A program made the position numbers and the translations under genes. A DNA stretch of 33,011 bases. Source: a virus. The notes beneath the pieces were generated by a model. That model worked only from the letters and a program-made list of their open reading frames with translations, searched no databases and was not told the origin of the DNA. Positions 25,092-33,011 of the stretch are shown here, piece by piece; the first letter of the stretch is position 1; every line of letters starts with the position of its first letter. Location of the stretch: IMG/VR virus record IMGVR_UViG_3300031673_000287, positions 1-33,011 of that record, one strand, 5' to 3'.

Positions 25092-26216
25092 TTATAACCT
25101 CTTCCATGAATTTGCACTTATAGCTTGATACCATACAGTTGCCCCATCACTATTTATTACATCACTTGTTTTGTCTATATCAGCTTTTATTATATCACTA
25201 CCAGATGCGTTATTTGTTATAGCATATGTCCCTGAATTATGTTCTGTATCCGACACGCCAATAACCCGGCCTATTCCATTAGTTGCATCCCAAAAATTTG
25301 TTGCTAATGGCATTATAATTGACACAGCGGCAGTAGTCACATCAACGCTTATCAAATAAATATCCGCAGCTGGAGAATAAGGACTGTCTGTATGATCTAT
25401 ATTTGTTACTTTTTTTGCAATACTCCCATTTACAGAAAGTGTGCTGTTTGGAGTTGCTGTGTTAATCCCAACATTCCCATTATTTTTAGGATTTAAAAAT
25501 ATCGTTTCATCTATTCCACTTGCTCTAAATATTGTAGAATTATATACTCCTCCTAGATATTGTTGTATTTCAACAGATTCATTCGCGTCCCGCCCATCAT
25601 GTACAATATCATAACCGGAATTGTTTGATTGGCGTAGGGATACTCGCCCACTTTCTTCATTCGTTCCATCAGACTGAATTTTTATTGTTGGAGCAGAAGA
25701 AGAATATATATGCAATTTCTCGATTGGCGCAACTGTTCCAATTCCAACATTGTTATTTCCCGTCAAAGTCAGTGCTGGTACTATATTTAGTGTATTGTTG
25801 TTAGTTGTGTGAAATCTAAAATCAACATCCAAATCCCCAGGCAGATAAGTTTGAATCTGCCCTTTCAATGATGCGTTATGCTTAAAATCAAGAAATATTT
25901 TCTGCCCGGGCGCTATAGTGGCTATACGTTCAATAGTGAAAGTTGTTCCACCTGTGCCATATATTCTTGCGTCACCATTTACGTCAAGTTTTGCGGTAGG
26001 AGTGACAGTGCCAATTCCAACATCACCGCCATCCAGAATCTTAATGCCAAGATTCCCGGTAGCAGATAAAATATTATTAGTAAAAACATCCGCGCCGGAT
26101 ATGTCAACATTTCTTACAGTATTTATTTTTTTAATATCTGTTCCGTCATCAAACCAGATCAGTTGTTGAATCGGGCCGCCTGCGCCTGAGCCTCTATTTC
26201 CTATCGTGTCAATCAT
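25092..26216 (-). CDS. Trimeric fibre-like protein
   Basis: A 374-residue protein with three copies of the fibre motif V-G-I-G/N-T-x-x-P-x-x-x-L (VGIGTVTPTAKLDVNG, VGIGTVAPIEKLHI, VGINTATPNSTLSVNG) separated by beta-rich segments, and a C-terminal knob-like domain (GVSDTEHNSGTYAITNN, ISANSWKRL). Start overlaps the previous stop (ATGA); the stop is one base from the next ATG. Likely a virion fibre; attachment point unknown. Confidence 0.6.
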   Translation of the reverse strand: MIDTIGNRGSGAGGPIQQLIWFDDGTDIKKINTVRNVDISGADVFTNNILSATGNLGIKILDGGDVGIGTVTPTAKLDVNGDARIYGTGGTTFTIERIATIAPGQKIFLDFKHNASLKGQIQTYLPGDLDVDFRFHTTNNNTLNIVPALTLTGNNNVGIGTVAPIEKLHIYSSSAPTIKIQSDGTNEESGRVSLRQSNNSGYDIVHDGRDANESVEIQQYLGGVYNSTIFRASGIDETIFLNPKNNGNVGINTATPNSTLSVNGSIAKKVTNIDHTDSPYSPAADIYLISVDVTTAAVSIIMPLATNFWDATNGIGRVIGVSDTEHNSGTYAITNNASGSDIIKADIDKTSDVINSDGATVWYQAISANSWKRL

Positions 26217-26500
26217 AGATCAACCCTCACACTTCCAGCATCATTATTATCTACATCATTATTTTCACACCATAAATAAACATCTATGGCCTCGGTAGCG
26301 CTTATAGATGCTTCATTGCTTTGCTCAAAAATTTTAACTCTTTCATCTTCAGTCGTAGGAGATGCACCTCCTGTTAGTCTGTATGTTTGAAAATAATTAA
26401 CAGTCGATACAAGTCTATGAATCAATCCTGTTACAACATTAATTGCAACAGGTGTCCATATTTTTTCTGGAACTGAAATTATCACTGGATTACTGGCCAT
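26213..26500 (-). CDS. Small virion-associated protein (putative)
   Basis: A 95-residue protein (MASNPVIISVPEKIWTPVAI) with an ending like YLWCENNDVDNNDAG. It overlaps the portal gene by 11 bases and the fibre gene by 4. The ribosome site ggaggt lies in the portal end. It may be an adaptor for the fibres; no family is known to me. Confidence 0.5.
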   Translation of the reverse strand: MASNPVIISVPEKIWTPVAINVVTGLIHRLVSTVNYFQTYRLTGGASPTTEDERVKIFEQSNEASISATEAIDVYLWCENNDVDNNDAGSVRVDL

Positions 26501-28136
26501 TTCCTCTACCTCCTTTATTCAATTCGATATATGTCCGCGTGGCCTCTGTTAAATTAGCAAATTCATTATTAATAGCTTCCAGATTTTCATCATAGTCTCC
26601 GCCGCCGCGCTCTGCTGCTATCTGCTGCCCTGTTTTATATGCCATTGTTTGTTCTTCTTTGTGTGCTCTCACTGATTTTAGTGGGTCTATATCCGGGCGC
26701 TGTTCTCCGTTCCAGGATGCGTTACACCACGCGTTTCTAGTATCTTCATTTTCCCAGCCCGGAGCGTCTATAATTCCATTGTCAACTTCTCCCCACATCC
26801 ACATTTTAAAAACTTCAGCGCAAAAATTCTTTCCGTGATTTTTCACCATTTTATTAACTGCCATCCAGAATACCAGCAGCTCTCCGCGTGCGCCAGAATA
26901 ACTCTGACTAAAATTATAATCTACAACTGAAAGCGGAATGTCGGCAGATGTTGCAATGCTCTGTTTTACAAGAGTGTAAAATTTTTCAAAATTTGCGTTT
27001 GGCCTTTCAGACTTAAAGGACTCAAATCCATGTCCAGCTGGCCACTGGTCAAGAATGACTCCGCCTTTTTCAAAATCGAGTCCCTTCAAATCAGAAAGAT
27101 AATCAGAGTCGCTTGTCTTGATTGTTTTTCCATTTACTACTTGTTTTGTATTTATACCCTTAGAAATTGTAGGCTGCCCATCAATATTATCCGGAGGTTT
27201 TATAAAAATTGCAAATATAGAATTTATTATCATTGCTTTCAATTCAAGATTTAAAAGGTCGGCAAGATTTGTCAATTGTGGCATACTCATTGCAAGTAGC
27301 GGAATTCCCCTGCGCTGCTTTTCATTATCTTTTCGGTATATATGCAAAACGAAAGTACGTCCCGATCTAGATCCAAATCTCGGAACTCTTACTGATTCAT
27401 TGGTATCTTCGTTAAATACGTGATATGCTACAGCCTTGTCTTTATTATACTCAATTCCATTTATTAACTTATTCCCTTTTGATACTTCGCTCAATGATGT
27501 GGTGGCGGATATATTTTCAGGAGGTATAATCTGGATTGAAAGCGGATTACTTTTCATTGATGGAGAATATCGAAAAATCACAAAATATTCTCCATCACGG
27601 AGAAGATAAAAAAACAAATCCCATTGTATTTGATAAAAATCTCTCTCTATAAGATAATCAACTTTTTTTTGCTGCGCCCAATTTTTAAATCGTAACTCAA
27701 TGTTTTTTGTTATTTTTTTTCTTGTTTCTTTGTCTATCTCGAAGTTATATATAATATTCCACATAGGCATTAATTGCAATTCCAGACCAGAGCCAACAAC
27801 AACGTCGCAATATCTTTTTATTATAGCGCGACCGGTAGGAGACTCCCAATATGCAATTCTGGAAGCGCGTCTTAATCGCTCATTATCAAATGACCACCAT
27901 CCAGTATTATATCCGCTTGAGTCCCATATTCCATTAGCAACATTTGAATACAAATCACTTGACAGGGCATTTGTAGGTTTAGAAATATTCGTTATAGATT
28001 CTGTTAGTTCTTTTTTCTGCTCAATAAGTTTAGTTTGGAGGTCTATTTGAAGTCTTCTATTTTCAATTTCTTTATTCTGGAGTTGTATTAAAAATTCTCG
28101 GCGCGCTAAAAATGTTGTCAGAATTGGAACTTTCAT
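26490..28136 (-). CDS. Portal protein (lambda gpB class)
   Basis: A 548-residue protein with the portal pattern: RYCDVVVGSGLELQ (108-121), LRDGEYFVIFRYSP (179-192), LLAMSMPQLTNLADLLNLE (280-298), and the conserved PLSVVDYNFSQSYSGARGEL (401-420). It forms the dodecamer through which DNA enters. It lies downstream of the terminase genes; start overlaps the gpW-like gene (ATGA). Confidence 0.9.
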   Translation of the reverse strand: MKVPILTTFLARREFLIQLQNKEIENRRLQIDLQTKLIEQKKELTESITNISKPTNALSSDLYSNVANGIWDSSGYNTGWWSFDNERLRRASRIAYWESPTGRAIIKRYCDVVVGSGLELQLMPMWNIIYNFEIDKETRKKITKNIELRFKNWAQQKKVDYLIERDFYQIQWDLFFYLLRDGEYFVIFRYSPSMKSNPLSIQIIPPENISATTSLSEVSKGNKLINGIEYNKDKAVAYHVFNEDTNESVRVPRFGSRSGRTFVLHIYRKDNEKQRRGIPLLAMSMPQLTNLADLLNLELKAMIINSIFAIFIKPPDNIDGQPTISKGINTKQVVNGKTIKTSDSDYLSDLKGLDFEKGGVILDQWPAGHGFESFKSERPNANFEKFYTLVKQSIATSADIPLSVVDYNFSQSYSGARGELLVFWMAVNKMVKNHGKNFCAEVFKMWMWGEVDNGIIDAPGWENEDTRNAWCNASWNGEQRPDIDPLKSVRAHKEEQTMAYKTGQQIAAERGGGDYDENLEAINNEFANLTEATRTYIELNKGGRGNGQ

Positions 28137-28420
28137 TGCTGAACTCCCGGTGGATAATTTCTAGACATCCCTGTATAATTACCGGAATATAAAACCGGAC
28201 CACCTGCTCCCTGCAATATACGTTTTGCTGCCATATATGCGTTTAGTAATTCTGATATTGATTCTGGAGAGTGAGTCTCTACGTCCTGTCTTCCCTGAGT
28301 TGTATCAAGAACATATTTTTTTTCAGGAGTTGAATTTATAAGCATCTCCTGAAATAATATTATATTTGCCTCAATTTCCGCCAGCGTAAAAGATTTCGCG
28401 ATGAGAGAAGGGTTAAGCAT
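28133..28420 (-). CDS. gpW-like head-completion protein (putative)
   Basis: A 95-residue protein (LIAKSFTLAEIEANIILFQE and ..SISELLNAYMAAKRIL) just before the portal, the position of lambda W. The first 75 residues look helical; the tail is Gly/Pro-rich. First gene after the terminator, with its own possible promoter about 70 bases upstream. Confidence 0.55.
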   Translation of the reverse strand: MLNPSLIAKSFTLAEIEANIILFQEMLINSTPEKKYVLDTTQGRQDVETHSPESISELLNAYMAAKRILQGAGGPVLYSGNYTGMSRNYPPGVQQ

Positions 28421-28488
28421 ATATTAAGCCCCAATTGTTTATTTTTTCATCCCTGGAGCTTAAGCAGCGACAAATATTACTTTGCGAC

Positions 28489-28516
28489 CATGAGACATAT
28501 TGTTTATTCTTGTCAA
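28489..28516 (-). promoter_or_regulatory. Candidate late promoter element
   Basis: TTGACAAG, 16 bases, then CATG on the minus strand, between the terminator and the gpW-like gene. The same spaced pair occurs at 32939-32966. The -35 matches consensus but the -10 position does not, so a phage factor or a different site type is possible. The rest of the 28421-28649 gap holds nothing further that I can identify. Confidence 0.35.
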
Positions 28517-28542
28517 GTACTTTTTTAAAAAGTTGTTAAACA

Positions 28543-28573
28543 AAAATCCGGTAGTTTGGAACTACCGGATTTT
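28543..28573 (-). terminator. Bidirectional intrinsic terminator
   Basis: A perfect 14-bp stem, aaaatccggtagtt and aactaccggatttt, with a TGG loop. Runs of A and T flank it on each side, so it could act in both directions. It lies in the 229-base gap between the portal-like fragment gene and the gpW-like gene. Confidence 0.85.
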
Positions 28574-28649
28574 GTGAGGTGGATGAAAAAATTTAATTTT
28601 GATCAGAAAAAGTAAAACCATAGCAATGATGAATTTTTGTTGAATAAAG

Positions 28650-28886
28650 TCAAGTAGAAATACCATGTTTTTCCATAAATTCTTTTTCTATTTTTTTTAA
28701 AGCTGGCTCAAGTAAATGATTAAATCTATCAACTAATTTTTTTTCATACGATATACGTTGTTTTGTATATTCATTCGAGAAAATATAGTCAGCAACTGAA
28801 AATGGAAGATCAAAAGTTTTATCAATTTGTTCTATAACTTTTTTATAAAATTCATCAAAATTTTTTATCTTTTGTTTTTCTAACAT
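28650..28886 (-). CDS. Portal-fragment protein (partial portal paralogue)
   Basis: A 78-residue protein from ATG 28886 (ribosome site gaggtg). Its N-terminal 60 residues copy the portal residues 382-441 region: NFDEFY matches NFEKFY, and LPFSVADYIFSNEY matches IPLSVVDYNFSQSY, 16 of 39 identical by eye. The rest (KKLVDRFNHLLEPALKKIEK) is helical. AT-rich and K/E-rich. Kept open with its own ribosome site, so probably expressed. Could be decay debris or a functional mimic. Confidence 0.6.
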   Translation of the reverse strand: MLEKQKIKNFDEFYKKVIEQIDKTFDLPFSVADYIFSNEYTKQRISYEKKLVDRFNHLLEPALKKIEKEFMEKHGIST

Positions 28887-28901
28887 TTTACACCTCAAAT
28901 A

Positions 28902-29645
28902 TTATTTAATATATTTTTTAGCCTGTGCCATAAAAATTCTCTCCATCCGGTCAGGAGTCAAAACGCCAATTGAATTTTCGAATGTATGCCTGGCGCGTAT
29001 TTTTACACTTGTTTTTTCTAGTGTCCGAATCATTCTAATTCTTGCGCCTTTCTTTGCGAATATACCAAGTCCGCGATTAGCTCCCTCAAAAATAAAAGGC
29101 TGCGTCAAATTCCATTTTCCAGAATTTTTATATTTATATAAAATTCCCCATCTTTGACGTGCATTATATCTATCATTTTTTCCAAAATTAGATCCATTAA
29201 ACATAAGAGTTTGTGGTTTTTGTTTTGCAATTCTGTATTGTCCAGCAACTGGCTTCATGAAATTCGACCCGATTCTTGCGGACGCAAGAGGAATTGGTAC
29301 GCGATTTTCTGTCTTGCTGCTGCCTGAAATTCTAGCGCCCTCTTCCTGCTTGACCATGTAATGGCTGCCGCCCTTCATGCTACGCATTGCCACGATTGCA
29401 TTTATGCCTGTTATTTTTCGCATAGCTCCGGACTTTCGCACGGCAGTAGCTTTGAATACTTTCAGGCTTCCGAGAGTGTATTTATTTTTGAGTTTATAGC
29501 GAGTTTTTAGCTGCCGAATATATTCCTTCTCGACTGCCTCCGCTGCTTTGTTAAGCGTATCGGCAGACGCGAGTTCCATGGATCCATGATTCCGGCGCAG
29601 CCATTTTATCATTTTTTTAGAGTTGTCTGTATATCTAATTTCCAT
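28902..29645 (-). CDS. gpZ-like minor tail/morphogenesis protein (putative)
   Basis: A 247-residue very basic protein. The first half (LNKAAEAVEKEYIRQLKTRY, then ..RKITGINAIVAMRSMKGGSH, HYMVKQEEGARISG) resembles lambda Z or HK97 gp10-type tail completion proteins, which have a helix, beta meander and YxxxxExG element. Position between TerL and portal is unusual for Z. Other options are a virion morphogenesis protein. Confidence 0.45.
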   Translation of the reverse strand: MEIRYTDNSKKMIKWLRRNHGSMELASADTLNKAAEAVEKEYIRQLKTRYKLKNKYTLGSLKVFKATAVRKSGAMRKITGINAIVAMRSMKGGSHYMVKQEEGARISGSSKTENRVPIPLASARIGSNFMKPVAGQYRIAKQKPQTLMFNGSNFGKNDRYNARQRWGILYKYKNSGKWNLTQPFIFEGANRGLGIFAKKGARIRMIRTLEKTSVKIRARHTFENSIGVLTPDRMERIFMAQAKKYIK

Positions 29646-29654
29646 TTTTTATTT

Positions 29655-31670
29655 CTAAGCAGCAACATCATAAAGCACGGACTCCATAGCGTCCATGAAC
29701 AAATCAATGTCCTGCTGTATTTCCTTTAATTTTTGATCCTTACGCTTTTTATTCTCTATCTCAAAAAATCTGTCAAGCGCAAATTGATATGCTCCAAAAT
29801 TATATTTCACAATATCTAAAACTTCATTCCTACGCTGTTTCCGATTCTCAATCGATACGCTCTTAACTCCCTTCCGATTTGTTTCAACAAAAACCTCTTC
29901 ATTCGTGAGTTGCTTATAAAATTCTTTTCCAAAACTTTTCGGAAAGTGAATAAATCCGAATGGATAACCCCCGGACCTATGCGGCTTTTTTCTAAGCGTA
30001 TTATAGACAGCTTTCTTCAATCTTTGATCGTCCAGCCCAATCACGGGAGTCCCGATTTCATTCTTAAACATCTTTGTAATAGTCGCAAGACTTTCGCGCG
30101 CGATAACTGGATACACTCCGTTAATAGTACCCGGGCTATAATTAAAATTATTATCACAAAACGCATTCACCTGATCCTTATGATACTGCGAATCCACGAA
30201 TGCAATAGATACATATATCTGCGAACCATCAGCACGCGAATAGGTATTTGTTATTTTTTCAGCAAGCCTTTTCCAGCAGTCGCTTTCAACTTCCCTTGTA
30301 TCTCCCTCAAAATTCCAGTAATCAATCACCCACGCCTGACGCTCGCGGCCCCATCCCACTATTCCTGCCTCAATCCTGTCCCCCTGAATATCAGCAGCCA
30401 GGGTCAAAAATAATATCTGATTGCTGATATATCCTGTTTCCCAGTCTTCAGCGTATCTCATTAGTTCGTGCGCTTCGGGAGCGTCCGCGCGTTCGGCAAA
30501 GGTTTCCGCCAGGGTATCATTTACAAAATCCGGGTATAATATCATATCATCCTTGACGCGCTTAAATTGTATTGCAATGTCAAGCCATGATTTGAATCCA
30601 ACCGGGGAATATAATCCGTTCAAGTGGTAGCTGCGAATTCCTGGCCTATCTGGTTTCTTTGTCGGAACCCACTCACCGCGAATTAAAAACCATTCCTTAT
30701 CTTCATTTTTAATTTTGTGTTTGCACTGAATACACTCATAATATACCGGATCATTCGTTATAGTTTCTACACCGTCTATTATTGTTATTCCTATGTCAAG
30801 TTTTCCATCTTCATCTTTATTTCCAAATTTCAACTGTGAAAAAACAAGCGGCTGCATGTGTTTACATTTCGGACACGGAACGTAAAAATATCTTTTGTCT
30901 CCCTGTTCAAAAAGTGGCTCGATTTGTGATGTATGTTTTAATTTCGGTGTGCTTAAATATAATATTTTTTTATTAGGTCCGTAGGATTCCGAACGCCTTA
31001 GCATTTTCTCTATGGGATTACCGGAAGCCTTACCCTTTCCTGGCGCCTGCATGAGCTGCGGATATACGTCAATCTCATCAAGCAATAAAACCCTTTGATT
31101 AAATGATCTTGCTTTCGCTTCAGAGTTCGGGCCAATCGCGCGGATGAAAGTCCCGCCATAACTTTTTACTGCCTTCGTGTCACCGGTAGTTTTTTGATGT
31201 TTTTTTTGAACTACTGCTTTTATTTTGTCGGCCAAACCGGAAGAGTGGATCATCTGGTCAACGCGTTTTTCCATAGACTCTTCAGCCATTGCCTGGTCGC
31301 CAGAGACAAATAGTACCGGGCCGATTCCGTACTTGATGCAATACCCGATTTCATTTTCCAGAATTCCAACAGTGGCGCCGATCTGCGTCGGTTTCATAAA
31401 TACGACTTCCATAATTGGCGAGCTGTCCGAAAGACAATCTGCAATCTCTCGAAGGTAAGGAGTTCGGTCAAAACTATATGGTCCAGGATACGCTGCAACA
31501 CCGGCAGACAATACCCTGGATGACTCCGCGAATTGAGAAACTGTTTCAGTTATGTTTGCCTCCGGTATTCCAGATATTAGAGCATCAAACCATTCCGACA
31601 TTTCTGAATTGACTTCATCCGTGAGAACTAGATCAGGGAGATTTTGGATGGTTGGTTTTTTTTTAGTCAT
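29655..31670 (-). CDS. Terminase large subunit (GpA family)
   Basis: A 671-residue protein. ATPase: adenine/Walker A-like region KPTQIGATVG (93-102), Walker B LLLDEIDVYP (195-204), and motif III LYLSTPK. Two CxxC pairs (CPKC 266-269, CIQC 313-316) make a zinc knuckle. Nuclease: AADIQGD (D427) and FVDSQ (D493) supply acidic residues. It packages DNA into the procapsid. Its ATG overlaps the preceding stop by 8 bases (ATGACTAA), so translation of the two is coupled. Confidence 0.9.
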   Translation of the reverse strand: MTKKKPTIQNLPDLVLTDEVNSEMSEWFDALISGIPEANITETVSQFAESSRVLSAGVAAYPGPYSFDRTPYLREIADCLSDSSPIMEVVFMKPTQIGATVGILENEIGYCIKYGIGPVLFVSGDQAMAEESMEKRVDQMIHSSGLADKIKAVVQKKHQKTTGDTKAVKSYGGTFIRAIGPNSEAKARSFNQRVLLLDEIDVYPQLMQAPGKGKASGNPIEKMLRRSESYGPNKKILYLSTPKLKHTSQIEPLFEQGDKRYFYVPCPKCKHMQPLVFSQLKFGNKDEDGKLDIGITIIDGVETITNDPVYYECIQCKHKIKNEDKEWFLIRGEWVPTKKPDRPGIRSYHLNGLYSPVGFKSWLDIAIQFKRVKDDMILYPDFVNDTLAETFAERADAPEAHELMRYAEDWETGYISNQILFLTLAADIQGDRIEAGIVGWGRERQAWVIDYWNFEGDTREVESDCWKRLAEKITNTYSRADGSQIYVSIAFVDSQYHKDQVNAFCDNNFNYSPGTINGVYPVIARESLATITKMFKNEIGTPVIGLDDQRLKKAVYNTLRKKPHRSGGYPFGFIHFPKSFGKEFYKQLTNEEVFVETNRKGVKSVSIENRKQRRNEVLDIVKYNFGAYQFALDRFFEIENKKRKDQKLKEIQQDIDLFMDAMESVLYDVAA

Positions 31671-32298
31671 TATAAATCACTTTATAATTATCATCAATCG
31701 GAAGAGTCGGCCCCACGGAAGTAGTTTTATAAAATACGACTTCTTTTATTTTAGAAATTTCACATAGACCGTCTACAATCTCGCGAAGGTATGGAGTCCG
31801 TTCAAAAATATATGGACCAGAATATTGAGTTTTTAAAATTCTAATTTCCTTTATTTTATTTTCATATGCATCGAGATATTTTATCATATCACATAAAAGC
31901 GGAGTTCCTTTGTATTCTGAATTTTTTACAGATTCCATTTTAATATTTTTAATTTCATCACTTAAAAATTTATCATATAAATCATCAAATCCAATAGTTC
32001 CATTTTTATAATTTTCAAAAAATTCATTACCTTTTTTTATAGAGGTTTCAACATCAAGTCCTAAGCATAACAAATGCTTATAAACATTAAACACGTCTTT
32101 TAGTATTAAATTATTAAACATAGAAATACAATAAATTTCAACATACATCTGTTTTATTACATTCAACAAATTCACAGCTTTTTCTTCATCCTGAATAATT
32201 ACTTTTAATTCTTTAAAAATTTCATATAATTCACTGTTTGATTTATCTGAATAAAATTTATTAATTCTCCATTTTCCTAAAAACTTTTTCAACTTCAT
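31663..32298 (-). CDS. Protein with C-terminal TerL-fragment domain
   Basis: A 211-residue K/N-rich protein. Residues 1-150 are helical with no known match. Residues 152-200 copy TerL 52-102: GPYIFERTPYLREIVDGL matches GPYSFDRTPYLREIADCL, and EVVFYKTTSVGPT matches EVVFMKPTQIGAT, 25 of 40 identical by eye. It stops 11 residues after the Walker A position, so it can bind at most part of a nucleotide. Ribosome site ggagg. Could be a relic or a regulator/decoy. Confidence 0.65.
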   Translation of the reverse strand: MKLKKFLGKWRINKFYSDKSNSELYEIFKELKVIIQDEEKAVNLLNVIKQMYVEIYCISMFNNLILKDVFNVYKHLLCLGLDVETSIKKGNEFFENYKNGTIGFDDLYDKFLSDEIKNIKMESVKNSEYKGTPLLCDMIKYLDAYENKIKEIRILKTQYSGPYIFERTPYLREIVDGLCEISKIKEVVFYKTTSVGPTLPIDDNYKVIYND

Positions 32299-32315
32299 AC
32301 TAAACCTCCATTAAA

Positions 32316-32930
32316 TTATTTCAAAACATCCATCACTTCAATTTTCACAGCCTGCAATCCTTTTTGAATTTCTCCTCCAATAATTTTCTCAACTTCTTTT
32401 TCCATTCCAATAGCTTTTAGTTTCGCTGTTATACGTGGTGAAACTCTCCGCGCCAGGTCAACAAAATTAGATTGAACTGCTTGCGCCATTTTTCCGATTT
32501 TAGATTCAACAATAGTTCGCTCCATGAGTTGCCCAAGCCGCGCGTGAATTTCAATATTCATTTTCTGAATTTCAGTATAAATTTTTTGTTCACGTAAAGA
32601 TAAATTTTGATATTCATTTTTGTTATAACTTATTTCACGTCTACTTTTTGTTTGTTCTGATATTACTTCCTGTTTTGCTATCGTCTTTTTTTTAGCTGCA
32701 ATTTTCTTGCCGGCGACAGGCCCGCGAGAAGGTTTACTTTTTTTTGTAGACGCTTTCTTTGTTGACTTCGTGCCGGGATCAACCCCGGCAAGATAGCACT
32801 CCCAGTCTGGATGATCTTTGTCAACCTGGCCGTCAACCATAAACGCCCATTTTTTTTTTGACAAAACTCTAATCCCTTGCCTGCTAATGCCTTTTATTTC
32901 AGATGCCTCTGCGTAAGATATTAAATTCAT
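32316..32930 (-). CDS. Terminase small subunit (Nu1-like)
   Basis: A 204-residue protein from ATG 32930 (MNLISYAEASEIKGISRQGI). An upstream TTG at 32966 is in frame but lies in a repeat. The N-terminal winged-helix motif, a Lys-rich linker (KKASTKKSKPSRGPVAG) and C-terminal IHARLGQLMERTIVESKIGK helical region fit Nu1-type subunits, which bind cos/pac DNA and recruit TerL. First gene of the operon. Confidence 0.7.
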   Translation of the reverse strand: MNLISYAEASEIKGISRQGIRVLSKKKWAFMVDGQVDKDHPDWECYLAGVDPGTKSTKKASTKKSKPSRGPVAGKKIAAKKKTIAKQEVISEQTKSRREISYNKNEYQNLSLREQKIYTEIQKMNIEIHARLGQLMERTIVESKIGKMAQAVQSNFVDLARRVSPRITAKLKAIGMEKEVEKIIGGEIQKGLQAVKIEVMDVLK

Positions 32931-32938
32931 TTTGACAA

Positions 32939-32966
32939 CATGCTTGTCGCCCAAAATGCTTGTCAA
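32939..32966 (-). promoter_or_regulatory. Candidate promoter/direct-repeat site before terS
   Basis: TTGACAAG, 16 bases, CATG, as at 28489-28516. GACAAGCAT occurs twice, 16 bases apart, and ttgacaa/ttgtcaa arms flank the region. It could be a late promoter, an operator or a terminase binding site. Confidence 0.35.
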
Positions 32967-32978
32967 GCTAAAAACAGT

Positions 32979-33010
32979 GTGACTTTCCGAAAGCCGGGCT
33001 TGAAAGTTAC
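32979..33010. repeat. Imperfect inverted repeat at right edge
   Basis: Arms gtgactttc and gaaagttac (8 of 9 pair) around a 14-base loop that itself contains agcc/ggct. Likely a regulatory or packaging-related structure or an incomplete terminator; cut by the window edge. Confidence 0.3.
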
Positions 33011-33011
33011 C

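Noticed and set aside
32931-32966. Longer small-terminase start at TTG 32966
   Set aside because: Adds 12 residues encoded by the direct-repeat region and has no ribosome site; ATG 32930 gives a normal N-terminus, though it too lacks a strong site.
1-33011. Mu-type transposable phage
   Set aside because: Tail genes are Mu-like, but no transposase, ner or host-nuclease genes are in the window, and the head genes are lambda-like.

Overview
The window is almost wholly phage or prophage DNA. It holds the late structural operon of a contractile-tailed (myovirus-type) phage, read right to left on the minus strand (32.97 kb down to 4.06 kb). A short accessory operon on the plus strand (1 to 4.06 kb) converges on it. 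The DNA is AT-rich, uses the standard code (TGA is a stop) and has strong AAGGAGG-type ribosome sites. Lipoprotein signal peptides with loose lipoboxes and a Mu-type tail suggest a low-GC Gram-negative host, possibly spirochaete-like. Nothing here fixes the taxon. No integrase, transposase, replication, repressor or endolysin gene is visible, so lifestyle cannot be decided.

Minus strand in transcription order. Packaging block: Nu1-like small terminase, a K/N-rich protein ending in a diverged copy of the TerL N-terminus, TerL (GpA family), a gpZ-like protein, and an 82-residue-class protein that copies the conserved C-terminal region of the portal. A perfect 14-bp hairpin terminator follows. 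Head block: gpW-like protein, portal, an unusual set of five genes between portal and protease (two large fibre-like proteins and three small ones), ClpP-type protease with an internal Nu3-like scaffold start, decoration protein, major capsid protein and small connector genes. Tail block, Mu-like: tail terminator, sheath, tube, assembly chaperone with a programmed -1 frameshift site, tape measure, gpN-like protein, LysM-hub fusion, Lar-like and membrane mini-genes, spike gpV/gp45, gp46, baseplate J/gp47, gp48 carrying an inserted seven-blade propeller, and a tail fibre. The plan is a mosaic of lambda-like head genes and a Mu-like contractile tail.

Plus strand: a pentapeptide-repeat protein truncated at the window edge (its repeat region lacks start codons and is easily missed), an Ala/Arg-rich protein, a hexapeptide-repeat protein, several small phage hypotheticals, and a lipoprotein leader that recurs four times. 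The last copy is fused to an astacin-like metalloprotease whose third zinc ligand position is Asp instead of His.

The most unusual points are the coding partial copies of both TerL and portal inside the packaging block, the propeller inserted into the gp48-like baseplate protein, the repeated lipoprotein leader, and the fibre gene set inside the head operon. All functional calls come from reading motifs and gene order; no database search was run.
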